From: Aedes albopictus
Lineage: Eukaryota; Arthropoda; Insecta; Diptera; Culicidae
Assembly: GCF_035046485.1 (NCBI RefSeq)
Contig: NC_085137.1
Span: forward strand, 135,660,703-135,724,702
Length of the DNA: 64,000 nucleotides
Direction: 5' to 3'
The translations under genes were made by a program, and so were the position numbers. Under the pieces are notes generated by a model. The model had not been told where the DNA came from and searched no databases. It saw only the letters and a list, made by a program, of their open reading frames with translations. Below are positions 35,593 through 47,302 of the stretch, in pieces (positions within the stretch are counted from its first letter, which is position 1; each line of letters starts with the position of its first letter).

Positions 35593-35835
35593 GTACGCAT
35601 ATCGCCTTCACTAAGGACAAGGTATATGGAGTACATTGCTCAAAATTTCTAGAGCACCGTTTTTTAGAACCGTTGAACGGATTTGGATTAAAATGCATCA
35701 CGCTGTTGACAACCACTGAACAATTAGCGTGATGCATTTTCATCCAAATCCGTTCAACGGTTCTGAAAAACGGTGCTCTAGAAATTTTGAGCTATGTACT
35801 CCAAATACCTTGTCCTTAGTGAAGGCGATATACGA
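35593..35835. repeat. 243-bp hairpin MITE
   Basis: The left arm GTACGCATATCGCCTTCACT pairs with the right arm AGTGAAGGCGATATACGAT. The arms continue through CGGTGCTCTAGAAATTTTGA and AACCGTTGAACGGATTTGGA in both orientations to a loop near 35,710. A stray piece (AAGGACAAGGTATTTGGAGT) occurs at 51,969. Confidence 0.8.
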
Positions 35836-35916
35836 TCACTGGTTGACTGGTGACATTCATGACTCCGTGGAATTCCTCAGAAGTCTTGTATGTGATGTTT
35901 TTGTTCAGCCCTCATT

Positions 35917-36106
35917 GGGGTAATCTGGCCAAAAAATTTAAATTTTATTTTTCTAATTTACTATGAGCTTAAATTACTTCGTTCTAATGTTTCAATCGCT
36001 CCGATATCAGACCAGTAATAGAGCTTTAAGGTGAATTTGCAAAAAATACTAGATTTTAGGTGTTTTCCTAGTAGTGCTCAAATTGCCACATTGGCCAAAT
36101 TACCCC
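35917..36106. repeat. ~190-bp MITE with GGGGTAATNTGGCC ends
   Basis: The left end TGGGGTAATCTGGCCAA and the right end TTGGCCAAATTACCCCGA form an imperfect inverted repeat around AT-rich, non-coding DNA. Confidence 0.6.
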
Positions 36107-36598
36107 GACTATCCCTAACTCAATAGAGAGTGCAACAAGTAGACCGAAATGAATTACATTATCGTATGTCGAATTCGGTTTTCTGTAATGTTCAAGCTAA
36201 TTATTGTTATAGGATGGATTGAAAAGTAGCAAGACGCCCTTCTGCTTTTTTGTTTCATTGAGATACGCAGATTTTTCTGCATTTCATTCATCATACGTTG
36301 AAAAGTGTCTAACATATGGCCAGAGGCATTCAACGTTTACTTTCTTTTCCTGCTGTTTGCCTAATATATTGTCGCGTTCGTGAGAGTGTTTGATACAGCT
36401 TCACATATGGTACCGGTACGTGGGATCAGCTGACAAGCTAGAGATGCTTGTGCGAATGTGTTCATTCGCCAATGGCTTCACTGCTCTGATTCTGAGACGT
36501 CTGATTTAGTTATCGTTTGGCTTCCGCATCGAGTGCATCTAAAACAGCAGAAGTGCGACTGGCGTTGATTAGTTTTACTCTTGTGGCACCCATTTCGA

Positions 36599-36610
36599 AT
36601 GACTAAATAA
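36599..36610 (+). other. Three-codon upstream ORF before gene D
   Basis: ATG ACT AAA TAA ends one base before the start codon of gene D at 36,612. If it is in the mRNA, ribosomes would have to leak past it or reinitiate, which could lower translation of D. C and E do not show the same arrangement. Confidence 0.45.
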
Positions 36611-36611
36611 A

Positions 36612-38647
36612 ATGATTTGGATGAGGCAAATATTTACGTTACGCTACAATCGCGGGTAAACAGTAAACTCATTCAAGTGCATAGAACAATATTGATTTTT
36701 TCTTCGTTCCAAAGCATTGTCAGACGTTTAAGCTATGTTCACAACGTCGGAAAGCATCCTTTGGTGTACAGAAATGTTGGCCAGCATCTCAAATTGGCAG
36801 CAGAACGGTTCCCGAACAATGAAGCCCTGGTCTCCGTTCACGAAGCAAAACGGATGACATTTTCCGACGTCTTAGATAGGGTTTGGATGGAGTGGGTTGA
36901 TGCAAGCGAATTGAAAACTGATTCATTTCTTTCTTTTTAGGTAGACCGACTGGCAGCTGCTTTCTACCAACTGGGATTGCAGAAAGGTGATCGCATCGGA
37001 ATATGGGCTCCAAGTGGAACTCAGTTCTATATTTCCACGTTAGCAGCAGCTCGGGCGGGAATGATCTCCGTAAGTTACTTCGTAAATTATATAGATATTT
37101 TGGTTTGCTTTAGGTTTTGTTATAGGTTGGGATCAATCCAGCGTACCAGATTCCGGAAGTGGAGTATGCATTGAACAAAGTTGGAGTGAAAGCACTGATA
37201 GCTGCAGAAAGCTATCGCAGTCAGAATTATTACGAAATGACCAAACAGATTGTACCTGAGTTGGAAGCTTCTTCTGCTGGAAGTATTGCGAGTGCAAAGG
37301 TTCCGTCCTTGTCAGCAGTTATCATGAAGAGTAATACCAAAGGAAATAAGCTAAAGTTATACGTTTTCAGTTGAAGTACGACAGTAATGGTATCATTATC
37401 TTATTTTTTTTTCAGAGGTACCATTTCGTATGACGAACTGTTCCAGGCAGCTTCAGAGAAAGACATTACATTCGTGGAATCCATTCATAATACGATTACC
37501 CCGGACAGTGGCGTGAATCTCCAGTTCACTTCGGGAACCACTGGACAACCGAAAGCAGCACTTCTTTCCCACTTCAACTTCATCAATAATGCGATTTTCC
37601 TTGGGCTTGCATATGGTTTCAATCTTTCTGAACGTCATCGAGTGTGCATTCAAGTGCCATTCTTCCATGTTTTCGGAGTCGTAGTTGGAATTTTGGGCTC
37701 AGTTAGTCACGGTTGCACCCTCGTTGTACCAGGACCCGGTTATAATCCAAGCGCATCGGTACAGGCTATCGTCAATGAAAAGTAACTTCAGTTGTTGTAA
37801 GTCAGTTGTTCACATTTGGTTTACGCAAAATTTCACCAACAGGTGTAACGTGATCTACGGGACGCCCACAATGTACGTGGATTTGGTGAATGAGGTCAAC
37901 AAGACGGGAACCAAACTCCCATCGATCAATTTGGCAGTCACGGGAGGTGCTCCCTGTGCACCGCAACTTTACGCAGACATCCAGGGTGTGCTAGGAGTCG
38001 AACAAGTCAAAACGATCTACGGGCTCACGGAAACGACGTGCGTATGCTTTCACTCAGTTTGCAAGGAGTCTCAGGAGAATGTTCTGAACACGGTTGGTCG
38101 CTTGGGCGATCACTGGGAGGCAAAGGTGGTTGATCGAGACGGCTCCATGGTACCATATGGAATGCCTGGAGAACTATGCGTTAGGGGCTATGGGACAATG
38201 TTGGGCTATTGGGAAGACGAGCAGAAGACCAAAGAGACGATCGGAATGGATAAATGGCTCAAAACTGGAGATCAGTTTGTGCTGAGGAAAGATGGCTATG
38301 GGAAAATTGTCGGACGTATCAAGGAGGTGGTGATCAGGGGAGGAGAAAACATCTACCCGCGGGAAATTGAAGACGTTCTTATTACGCATCCGGATGTGTT
38401 GGAGGTGCATTGCGTTGGAGTTCCAGATGATCGGATGGGAGAAGAATTGTGCGCTTTTGTGCGGATGAGTAACGATATGGCTAAATTGGATCAGGCACAA
38501 GTGAAGGAGTTCTGCAAAGGCAAAATTGCGCATTTCAAGGTGCCCAAGTATGTTGAAATGATCGATCACTTTCCCAAGACAACATCAGGTAAAATACAAA
38601 AGTTCAAGCTTTTGGAGCGCTTCATGCAAAATAAAAATACGGCATAG
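36612..38647 (+). CDS. Gene D: ACSF2-like mitochondrial acyl-CoA synthetase
   Basis: Exons 36612-36655, 36715-36880, 36941-37069, 37126-37355, 37416-37781 and 37843-38647 join to 579 residues. All sizes equal those of gene C, so C and D are a recent duplicate pair. Exon 1 encodes MIWMRQIFTLRYNR, a basic amphipathic-looking mitochondrial presequence start; the ATG has A at -3. All donors are GT; that of intron 4 (GTTATA) is weaker than its GTGAGT counterpart in C. Motifs: QFTSGTTGQPKAA P-loop from about 226, FHVFGV, GTPTMY, RGYGTMLGYWEDEQKTKE, KTGDQFVLRKDGYGK, GRIKEVVIRGGENIYP and catalytic Lys in SGKIQK near 562. It activates fatty acids to acyl-CoA as the family does; substrate length cannot be read. 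No peroxisomal tail. It is flanked by MITEs upstream and minisatellite downstream. Confidence 0.93.
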
Positions 38648-38779
38648 TATACTTCACATAATGCTTCCTTATGAATCAACTTGATCTCTGATTTCAAACT
38701 TTTTTTAGATCCGAAAAACCGTTATCCTACTTGTTGGGGTCTCAGTGTCATTAGTAATCATACGCTCCCAAAATCATCC

Positions 38780-40430
38780 TATTCTAAACGATACGACTGT
38801 AAGAGAGATTTCGGAGATTTTAGGGAGATTTTGGAGGAAATCCAAGAAGCGTCAGAGCGTTTTCAGCGGGTTTCAGAGACGTTACGGAGGTGTTGCTTAG
38901 GCATTTTTGGGGATTCCAGAAGGTCTAAAGTGTGTTACACGGGCTCCAAGGGGGTTTAAGGGGGATTTCAGAGGCATTCCAAAATGCGTCAGAGCATTTT
39001 TAGCGAATTTCTGAGTCATTACGGATGCGTTACATGGCCGTTTTCAGGGAGTTCAGAAGGGCCTAAGGTGCGTTACATGTGGTTTCAGGGGGTTTAAGGG
39101 GATTTCAGAGGCATTTCAAGAAGCTTCAGAGCATTTTCAGCGGATCGCAGAAACGTTTTGGAGACGTTACATAGGCGTTTTCGGGGGCTTCGGAGAGTCT
39201 CAGTGCATTACATGGATCCGAGGGGATTTACGAGGGATTTCTGAGGTGTTTCAAGAAGTTACAAAGGATTTTCGGCGGGTTTCAGAGTCGTTACAGAGGT
39301 TTTTTTTGAGGATTTCAGAAACCCCAGTAGTACCTCTTTATTGTCTTCGAAACCCCAAGCGCTATCTTTGATTCCAAAATGGTCTAGGATATCGGGCTTC
39401 AACATCAACTCAGGTCCGAAAATATCCATATGGCATGAGTCTTTTTGATTTATTGGATGTCGGCCGTAACTATTCAGTTGAGAGCCACTGACTTTTGTTC
39501 CACTGCTCCATTGGTGGTTATAATCCTCGGAACGCACAATTCGAAAATCTTTGTCTCCGATTTTTCACACTTCCGGTTCCTGAGTTTTACGGATGGCCCG
39601 TTCGCAGTTTTCGAAATCACTGGGATTTTATTAGTTCACTCGGTTTGCCAATCCACTACATTTTTTGCCGTGTTAAAAAAAATGTCACAGTCACCCATGA
39701 ATGTTTCATCTGGTCATGCGTGAATGTTTTTGTTGCATGAAAGTCAGGATCATTCACCTACATACTATTATCATGCAACCTACAGTTTTTGACAGTACAT
39801 TTTGAATCACTGAACAGGATATAAAAGGGAAGTTTAAAGCAGTCCAAGCTGGATTCAGAGAGATACCTGGAGGTCTCATAGGAGTTTTAAGAAGTTTTCA
39901 GATGCATTCGTGGGAATCTAATGGGGTTCCAGGGGAGTTCTAGGTGGGCTCTGGGCGCTTCAATGGGTCTCAGGGATTTTCAGGGGAGTACCAGAGTGTT
40001 TCAGGAGCATTTCAGGAGCAATTCAGGGGGTTTCAGGAAGTACATGGAGGTCTCAGAGATGATTCAAGGGGATCCTAGGGGGTTTCAGGGCACGATGAGG
40101 CTTCAGGGGCGTTCAAGGTGGTCTCAGAATCGTTTCAAAGGGTTTCAGCGTGTTCCAGAGATTCTAGGTGGTCTCAGGGACGCTACAGGGCTTCAGGGGA
40201 TCTCAGGAGGGTTCTAGGGGGGGGGGGGGGGGGTGGCAGGAACACTTCAAAGAGTCTCAAGAGATTCCATGGGACTTCAGGGACCTCAAGTGGCGCTGGG
40301 GGTGGGGGGTCTCTTGGTTGTTTCAGGATGTTCGAAGGGGGTACCAGGAGATCTCAGGGGCGTTTTGAAGAGGACCCAAAGGGTTTCAAAGGGAGTATCA
40401 ATAGATTGTCACACGGGGGTTTCTTCTCAC
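38780..40430. repeat. GGTTTCAG-type degenerate minisatellite, several blocks
   Basis: 38,800-39,320 and 39,840-40,400 consist of diverged tandem words such as GGTTTCAGGGG, GGGGATTTCAGAGGCATTTC and GGTCTCAGGGG, with a long G run at about 40,217. Frames read through them give Gly/Ser/Arg/Phe-rich low-complexity products that are not genes. 39,330-39,830 between the blocks is unique DNA with no recognisable gene. Confidence 0.7.
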
Positions 40431-40654
40431 TGGCATGCGACAATTTTTTCAAAGAAAGTAAGCTAAAACACATGCAGAAGTGCTGCCGTGTATACAGACA
40501 GCCTGAACAGGTCCGCGGCTTAGCATCAAGATTCACTTAAACGACTCTAGTCCGCGACATCACCAGGGATAAAAAAGAATGTTGAAATTTTAACAAGCGT
40601 AACCCTGACGATGATGATTAACCTGGGCTTGTTAGGGGAATATCTGTAAAAAGA

Positions 40655-40883
40655 GAAAATCGCGTGAAGTACTGTTCCTTTGAATTCCACTACGAATTTG
40701 CATCCTTTGATAGATACGTATTTCGACCTCAACTGTAAGGTCGTCTTCAGTGTCTTGTACTTGACTCGACTCAAGTACAAGACACTGAAGACGACCTCAC
40801 AGTTGAGGTCGAAATACGCATCTGTCAAAGGATGCAAATTCGTAGTGGAATTCAAAGGAACAGTACTTAACGCGATTTTCTTT
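40655..40883. repeat. Near-perfect 229-bp hairpin
   Basis: AAATCGCGTGAAGTACTGTT at the left pairs with AACAGTACTTAACGCGATTT at the right. The arms of about 110 bp carry matching GAATTCCACTACGAATTTGC, TTTCGACCTCAACTGT and CAGTGTCTTGTACTTGA blocks with only a few mismatches, around a tiny loop at about 40,768. The two arms give nearly the same protein frame on opposite strands. Confidence 0.85.
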
Positions 40884-41219
40884 TTTCAAGCGTAACCCAT
40901 TTATTTCCCATCCCCAATTCAGGTTAAGTTCCGACCTTATAGCGCACTTCATGTGTTGCTTGTGGGCTAGATCATATGGAACTAACGGGATCGTTCAGAG
41001 ATATACAGGCACAGACACAATTCTCATTTGGTTTATTCACCACAGCTAAATTCGGATTATTATTCGGCAAGTGAGTGGTACCCTTCTACATATTCCGATC
41101 ATCGTCTTTTGTGTTCTGTTGTCGCGTGTAATGGTTTACAGATTTGAGAACTTCAAAATTTATTTTTATTCTGGTGGGCCATTCCATTATCATTAATCGG
41201 GTAAATCGTCTGTCGCATG

Positions 41220-41458
41220 CTAAAATGATGCAGGGGATTAGATCTCAAGGCCGTTTCAAGGGAGTCACTATGAGGTTTCAGGGGGTTTCAGGGAGTACTA
41301 TGAGGTTTCAGGAGCATTCAAAGAGTTCTCAAAATTGTTCCAGAGGCATTACAGAGGGTCCCAATGAGACTCATTGAGACCTTTAGAAGCGTCCCTGAGG
41401 CCCCCTGGAACCCCTCTGAAACATCTCTGAGATTCATGAAGCGCCTCTGAGACCTCAT
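41220..41458. repeat. GGTTTCAG-type minisatellite, LINE target
   Basis: Degenerate GTTTCAGGGG / CCTCTGAAAC units. The last 16 bp, GCCTCTGAGACCTCAT (41,443-41,458), reappear exactly at 43,430-43,445 on the far side of the LINE. Confidence 0.65.
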
Positions 41459-43429
41459 ACTTACCTTACCAATCAGGCTAAAGCCGGGGTGGCCTCTGCT
41501 GTACATAGTAGCCGTCTCCATTCCACTCGGTTCATGGTTGTTTGTCTCCAGTTCTGCACTCTGCGTAGGGTCCGCAGATCGTCCTCCATTTGGTCAACCC
41601 ACCTAGCTCGCTGCGCTCCACGTCTTCTTGTACCGGTCGGATGACTCTCGAGAACCTTTTTAGTCGGGTTGCTATCCGACATCCTGATGACGTAATCCGC
41701 CCTCCGTAGCCTCCCAATTTTCGCGGTATGGACGATGGTTGGTTCTCTCAGCAGCTGATGCAGCTTGTGGTTCATTCGCCTTCTCCAAGTCCCGTCTTCC
41801 ATCTGCACTCCGCCGTAGATGGTACGCAACACCTTCCGTTCGAAAACTCCAAGGGCGCGTTGGTCCTCTGCACGTAGGGTCCATGTTTCGTGCCTACAGA
41901 GGACGACCGGTCTAATCAGCGTTTTGTAGATAGTTAACTTCGTGTTACGGCGAACTTTATTCGATCGTAGAGTTCTGCGGAGTCCAAAGTAAGCACGATT
42001 TCCTGCCACAATGCGCCTCTGAATTTCTCTGTTGGTGTCGTTGTCGGCGGTCACCAGTGAACCCAAGTACACGAATTCTTCAACCACCTCGATTTCATCA
42101 CCGTCGATATAAATTCGGGGTGGCGGGCACGGTGATTCCTCCCTGGAACCCTTTGCCGTCATGTACTTTGTCTTGGACACATTAATGACTAATACGATTC
42201 GCCTGGCTTCACTCTTTAGTCGGATGTACGTTTCCGCCATCGTCTCAAATTTACGAGTTATAATATCAATATCATCAGCGAAGCCAAGTAGCTGATCGGA
42301 CTTCGTGAAAATCGTTCCACTCGTGTTTATCCCCACTCTCCTAATTACACCCTCTAAAGCAATATTGAGCAAGCACGAAATACCATCACCTTGCCGTAAA
42401 CCTCAGCGAGATTTGAAGGGACTCGAGAGTGTCCCTGAAACTCGAACTACGCACATCACTCGATCCATCGTCGCCTTGATCAATTATATCAGTTAATCCG
42501 GGAATCCGTATTCGTGCATAATCTGCCATAGCAGTTCTCGATCGATTGTATCATACGCCGATTTGAAATCGATGAACAAGTGATGTGTGAGCACGTGGTA
42601 TTCGCGGCATTTCTGCAACACCAGGCAGATGGCGAACATCTGGCCAGTTGTAGCGCGTGCATCCATAAATCCAGCCTGATAATGCCCCACGAACTCTCTA
42701 GCAAATTTGAGAGAGTACCTTGTAGGCAGCGCTCAGTAGTGTGATCGCGCGGTAGTTCCCGCAATCCAACTTGTCGCCCTTTTTGTAGATCTATGGGACA
42801 CACGATACCTTCCATCCATTCCTCCGGTAATACTTCCTCTCAAATCTTGGTAATGACCCAGTGTAGTGCTCTCACCAGTGCTTCTCCACTGTATTTTAGA
42901 AGCTCGCTTGATAGTTGATCTGCTCCAGCGGCTTTGTTGTTTTTTAACCGGTCAACCTCCTCCTCAATCTCTTGGAGGTCAGGGGCCGGAAGTCTTTCGT
43001 CCTGGCACATACTCCTAGATCTGTTATTACGCTACCTTCGGTACTTGCAACGTCGCCATTGAGGTGCTGATTGTAATGCTGCCGCCACCTCTCGACCACC
43101 TCACGCTCGCTCGTGAAAATATTCCCGTGATTATCTCGGCACATGTCGGCTTGTGGCACAAAGCCTCTGTGCGAGCGGTTCAGCTTCTCGTAGAACTTTC
43201 GTGTGTCCGTAGCGCGGTACAGCTCTTCCATCGCTTCGCGATCTCGTTCTTCCTGCTGGCGCTTCTTCATCTGGAAGACTGAGTTCTGCCTGTTCCGCGC
43301 CTGTTTGTAACGTGCCTCATTCGCTCTCGTACGGTGTTGCAGCATTCTCGCCCATGCTGCATTCTTTTCGTTTTTCAACTGTGCTTATTCGCCGTCGTAC
43401 CAGTCGTTTCTGTTATTCGAACTCGCGAA
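41459..43429 (-). pseudogene. Non-LTR retrotransposon, broken RT and linker
   Basis: On minus, 43,378-42,944 encodes the Arg/Gln-rich linker between endonuclease and RT (YKQARNRQNSVFQMKKRQQE, RQHYNQHLNG). 42,815-42,489 holds the RT fingers in two frames (DFKSAYDTIDRELLW). 42,372-41,473 holds the palm with LLGFADDIDII, the thumb (VEEFVYLGSLVTADND) and the tail RRRGAQRARWVDQMEDDL. Frameshifts near 42,500 and 42,950 show it is dead. It lacks the endonuclease. It is flanked by the 16-bp repeat GCCTCTGAGACCTCAT, which may be its target duplication. Fragments at 25.3 and 48.3-50.4 kb may be 5' parts of the same or a related family. Confidence 0.85.
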
Positions 43430-43520
43430 GCCTCTGAGACCTCATGGTACCATCTGAGATGATCCTGACACTCTCTGAAACGCTCCTGAGATCTTTTGGT
43501 ACCTCCTGAAACCATCATAA
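43430..43520. repeat. Minisatellite remnant right of the LINE
   Basis: CCTCTGAGACC / CCTGAAACCATC words continue the array at 41,220-41,458, showing the LINE landed inside it. Confidence 0.6.
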
Positions 43521-44275
43521 ACGCGGTGAAATTATTCACCGAATTTAAATTGTAAAATACGTTTCCACAGATTCTTCTGTGAAATGCAATGTTTTCCTAT
43601 CCAACTGTCAAAATTTCACTGAAGATTCGGTGGAGGCAAACAGATGACCTAATTCTGTGAAATTTTCACATTACGGTTCGGTAATTATCAAATTTTTTAC
43701 CGTGCACTGCAATTTTCACCGAATTTCTGTTAAACCATTGTCTGTCTGTCTGTCATCGGCTGGTTTTGATTTTTGTACCGTTGAGCTAGCAAAGGTAGCC
43801 TTCGGAAACCCAGTAGAATAACACGATGATGGAAGAAGTTTTGGCTGATTTCCAACAGCAGGACGAAGAGCTGGTTAGCAGGTTCCGTAAGTACTTATTG
43901 CATCTTAATAATATTATTTTTTTGCAGTCAATTATCTGCTCTTTCTTCCAGATTGAAGTGCCTGGAACTTAGCCGAATACGTCACAACGTTGCATCGTTA
44001 GATCATCTAAAAGCAATTACTTTCATCCGATTAATGTGTCATCATCATTGTAATTTACAGACTTGATTCTGATTCTAAATAAAAATGTGAAATTACGAAT
44101 AATATTTGTGAACCGCGAAAAATCTATCTGAAAAATAACCGAATATTTGTATAAAAATCACCGAAAGTTCTGTGAAACCTGCAAAACCAAACAATTATTT
44201 CACATAAAATCTGTAAAAAAAATAACCGAAAGGTTCGATGAGTTTGACAGATCAGCATTTTTGGCGTGATATTCG
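43521..44275 (+). other. Unassigned insert with CACCGAA/TTCGGT repeats and one exon-like frame
   Basis: This unique block lies within minisatellite. It is rich in TTCACCGAA, GTGAAATTTTCAC and ATAACCGAA words near both sides, as in transposons with sub-terminal repeats. At 43,826-43,886 an ATG frame (MMEEVLADFQQQDEELVSRF) ends at a strong CCGTAAGT donor. Candidate acceptors TTTTGCAG and TTCTTCCAG follow within 90 bp, but the frame closes soon after them. It may be a captured gene fragment or the first exon of a lost gene. No homology is recognised. Confidence 0.3.
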
Positions 44276-44990
44276 TCCCCTGTAATCTCTCTGAAACGCT
44301 TCTGTGACTTAAGAAGCGTCTCTGAGACTCCCAGGAACCCCCTAAAACCATCTGAAATGACCCTGGCACTCCTTTGAGTTCTCATGTGTTCCCCGGAAAC
44401 CCCATAGGACCCTTTGAAACACCCTTGCGATCTCTTGGTACCCCCTGATACCACCATAAACGCCCATGAGATTCCCTGAAACGTCCCTGAGACGAGACAC
44501 TTTGAAGCGTTCGTGAGGTCCCCCTGTAATTCACTGAGACCGCTGAATGTTCTCCTGAGGCCCCTTGGATCCCCCTTGAAAGCCTCTGAAACCCTCCCGA
44601 AATCCCCTGAAATGAACCTGAGACCTCCTGGTACCCCCAGAAACCCAATGTGGCCCTATTGAAACGCCCATGAGATTGCCAGGAAATCTCCTGAGAAGCG
44701 TCCCTGAGGCAACCTGGAAGCCTCCTGAAATACTCCCAAAATCCCCTGTAATGCCCTTGAGACTCCCTGGATCCACCTTGAAATGCCGCTGAGATCTCCT
44801 GATATCCCCTAAAACACCCCTTGAGTCTCCCCTGACGCCACATGGAACCCCCGCTAAGATACCTTGAAGCGCCAACTAAACCTGTCGAAACGCTCTCAAA
44901 AAATCCTGAAGTCTCCTGCAACAACCCCATGAAACTCCTCTGATGTCCCTTAGAACTGTCTTCTTGTTGGCTCTCTGGAAACTCCTATAG
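44276..44990. repeat. CCTGAAAC-type degenerate minisatellite
   Basis: About 700 bp of diverged CCCTGAAACGCCCCTGAGA-like words, in the opposite orientation to the blocks at 38.8-40.4 kb. The long minus-strand frame at 44,930-44,382 is a Gly/Ser/Arg low-complexity by-product. Confidence 0.75.
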
Positions 44991-45180
44991 TAAGACGATC
45001 TACCACAGAGGCTAACAGCAATCATGAGAATACATAAAAAATCTGTAAAATGCTTATTTGACCCATATGCCCCAACAGCGGCTGAAGTTTCGCTTTATTT
45101 TAATGGAAAAGAAAAATTTAAAATGTATTAATAAGAACCAGGTAAGATCCACACACTGTGTACATTGATTAAATAGTTGC

Positions 45181-47302
45181 TCATACTTTATTTTCAGCCA
45201 TAAACGTTTCTAACAATTTAAATTTCTGAATCTTTCCCGAGGTCGTCTTTGGAAACTGTTCAACTATCCTCAGATGTCGAGGGATTTTGAAATTAGCCAG
45301 CTTTCCTTGGCAGAATTGCTTAATCTCTTCTAGGTTCACTGCTTCATCAGGTACCGTTTCTTTGACTCTCACAAAAGCACAAATTTCTTCAACCAACCGT
45401 TCATCGGGAACCCCAATGCAATACGCTTCCAGCAGATGTGGATGTGTGTCCAGTACATCTTCTATCTCCTTTGGATAGACGTTCTCTCCTCCTCTGATGA
45501 TGACCTCTTTGATTCGACCAACCACCGTCCCGTACCCATCGGGACGTAACACGAACTGATCACCCGTTTTCAGCCACTTATCCGCTCCCAATACCTCCTT
45601 CGTCTTCTGTTCCTCTTCCCAGTAGCCCAGCATGGTCCCATAACCTCGCAGGCACAACTCGCCAGCTGTTCCAAAGGGCACTGTATTCCCCTCATGGTCA
45701 ACAACTTTCGCCTCAAAGTGCTCGAAAAGTTTACCGACCGTAGACAGAGCTACTTCCGTTTTGTCCCCGAAACCGGAAGTGAACGTTGCTCCGGATGCTT
45801 CAGTCATTCCGTATCCGGCCAGGACTTCTCGAACACCTAAACCTTCTTTCACTTCCAATATTAGGTTTGGAGAACAGCTGGAGGCTCCAATGAGGGCAAA
45901 ATCCATCGGCGGTAGCTGTCTTTTGTCCTTTTGAAGTTCATTCAGCAAGTCCACGAACATCGTTGGAGTTCCGTAAACCATGGTACATCTGGAAATAGGA
46001 AATGTGAGCATTTCTTAGAATAACGTATGTCTGAATCGTACTTCTCTTCTGTAATAGCCTTCAGGGAGGCGATGGCCTGAAAGCCTGCCGATGGGAACAC
46101 CAATGCGGTGCCATAGTTGAATGAAGCCATCAACCCAAGGGACATTCCAAACACATGGAAGAGAGGTACTTGCAGACAAATTCGATGCTGTTTGCGATCC
46201 AGCTCAAGGCGATGCGCTGAATGTGTGCCGTTGTTGACCAGTCCAAAATGGGACAATAGGGCGGCTTTAGGATGGCCGGTTGTTCCAGAGGTGAACAACA
46301 GGGCGGCACCGCTGTCCGGAGAGATAAGCGGTTGAAGTGGTTCGATTTTGGATATTTCTTCTTCGGAAGCCATCTGCAGCATGTCGTTCAAGGTCACGGT
46401 TCCTCTGAAAACGTATTTTCGTATGAACAGTTCATCATCTGAAATGTGAGTTGCTAACTTACGGTAACCGCTTCGACTCCGTATCCACAATGACCATTTT
46501 CAAAGACGGAACTTTGGAAGACTTCAATTTTCCAGGGGAACTTTCGGCAAGTTCCGGCATCAGTTGGCATAGTACTTCGTAGTATTTCTGCGAACGGTAG
46601 CTTTCAATGGTGACCAGAGCCTTGACCTGAACTTTGTTCATCGCATACTCAACTTCGGGCAGTTGGAAAGCCGGGTTGATTCCCACCTATTTGTTCGAAG
46701 ATGCAGTCATGAGGACGAATACGTATATATCGGAAGGATTCATACTTACGGCGATCATCCCAGCTCGGGAAATTGCCAAACTGGATAAGTAATAGGCAGA
46801 ACAGTTGGGCGCCCAAATACCTACGCGATCTCCTACTTCCAATCCTAAAAGGTGAAGGCTGCTGGCTAAACGATCAACCTGAAATCAATTCAATCATCAA
46901 ATAAGTCAATTCCAACACATTTGAATTCTCCAACAACCTTTTCCATAACATCGGAAAATGAAAATCTCTTAGCCTCATGGCAGGACACCATTGCTTCATT
47001 GTTTGGATACTTTTCCGCCGCTAGCCGAACATGCTGACCAATGTTCCTGTACAGCAGTGGTTGTGCATCCGCGTTGTGTACATAGCTTTGATTACCTTCG
47101 GCGGTTAACGATTGGACTTCGATCCCAGACGAAGAGCGCAAAACTTTCGGCGATATGTGGAACAATCTGTGATAGAGTGCACCTTATCAGTATAATGGCG
47201 CCCCACCCGGGGGTTCAGTATCGTCAATGTTTACGGCAATCCAGCGTTCCATACGTACCTTTTTGGTGAGATGCTCAAAGCTAAGCTCGAGATTCTTAAC
47301 AT
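45181..47302 (-). CDS. Gene E: ACSF2-like mitochondrial acyl-CoA synthetase
   Basis: Exons on minus: 47302-47259, 47166-46938, 46878-46750, 46686-46463, 46404-46042 and 45988-45181 (stop TGA). They join to 598 residues with introns of 92, 59, 63, 58 and 53 bp, all GT..AG. The 44-nt exon 1 encodes MLRISSLALSISPK, a presequence-like start; exon 2 adds 21 residues (LFHISPKVLRSSS...) absent from C and D. Motifs: P-loop LFTSGTTGHPKAA near 245, FHVFGM, GTPTMF, GYGTMLGYWEEEQKTKE, KTGDQFVLRPDGYG, GRIKEVIIRGGENVYP and catalytic Lys in SGKIQK near 581. The fold is the same acyl-adenylating enzyme, but it is the most diverged paralogue and is on the other strand, so it probably predates the C/D duplication. 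Expected product: acyl-CoA in mitochondria. Confidence 0.93.

Noticed and set aside
39921..40540. Gly/Ser/Arg/Phe-rich frames in 39.9-40.5 kb and 44.4-44.9 kb
   Set aside because: They are translations of GGTTTCAG-type minisatellite in several frames, with no splice context or domain.
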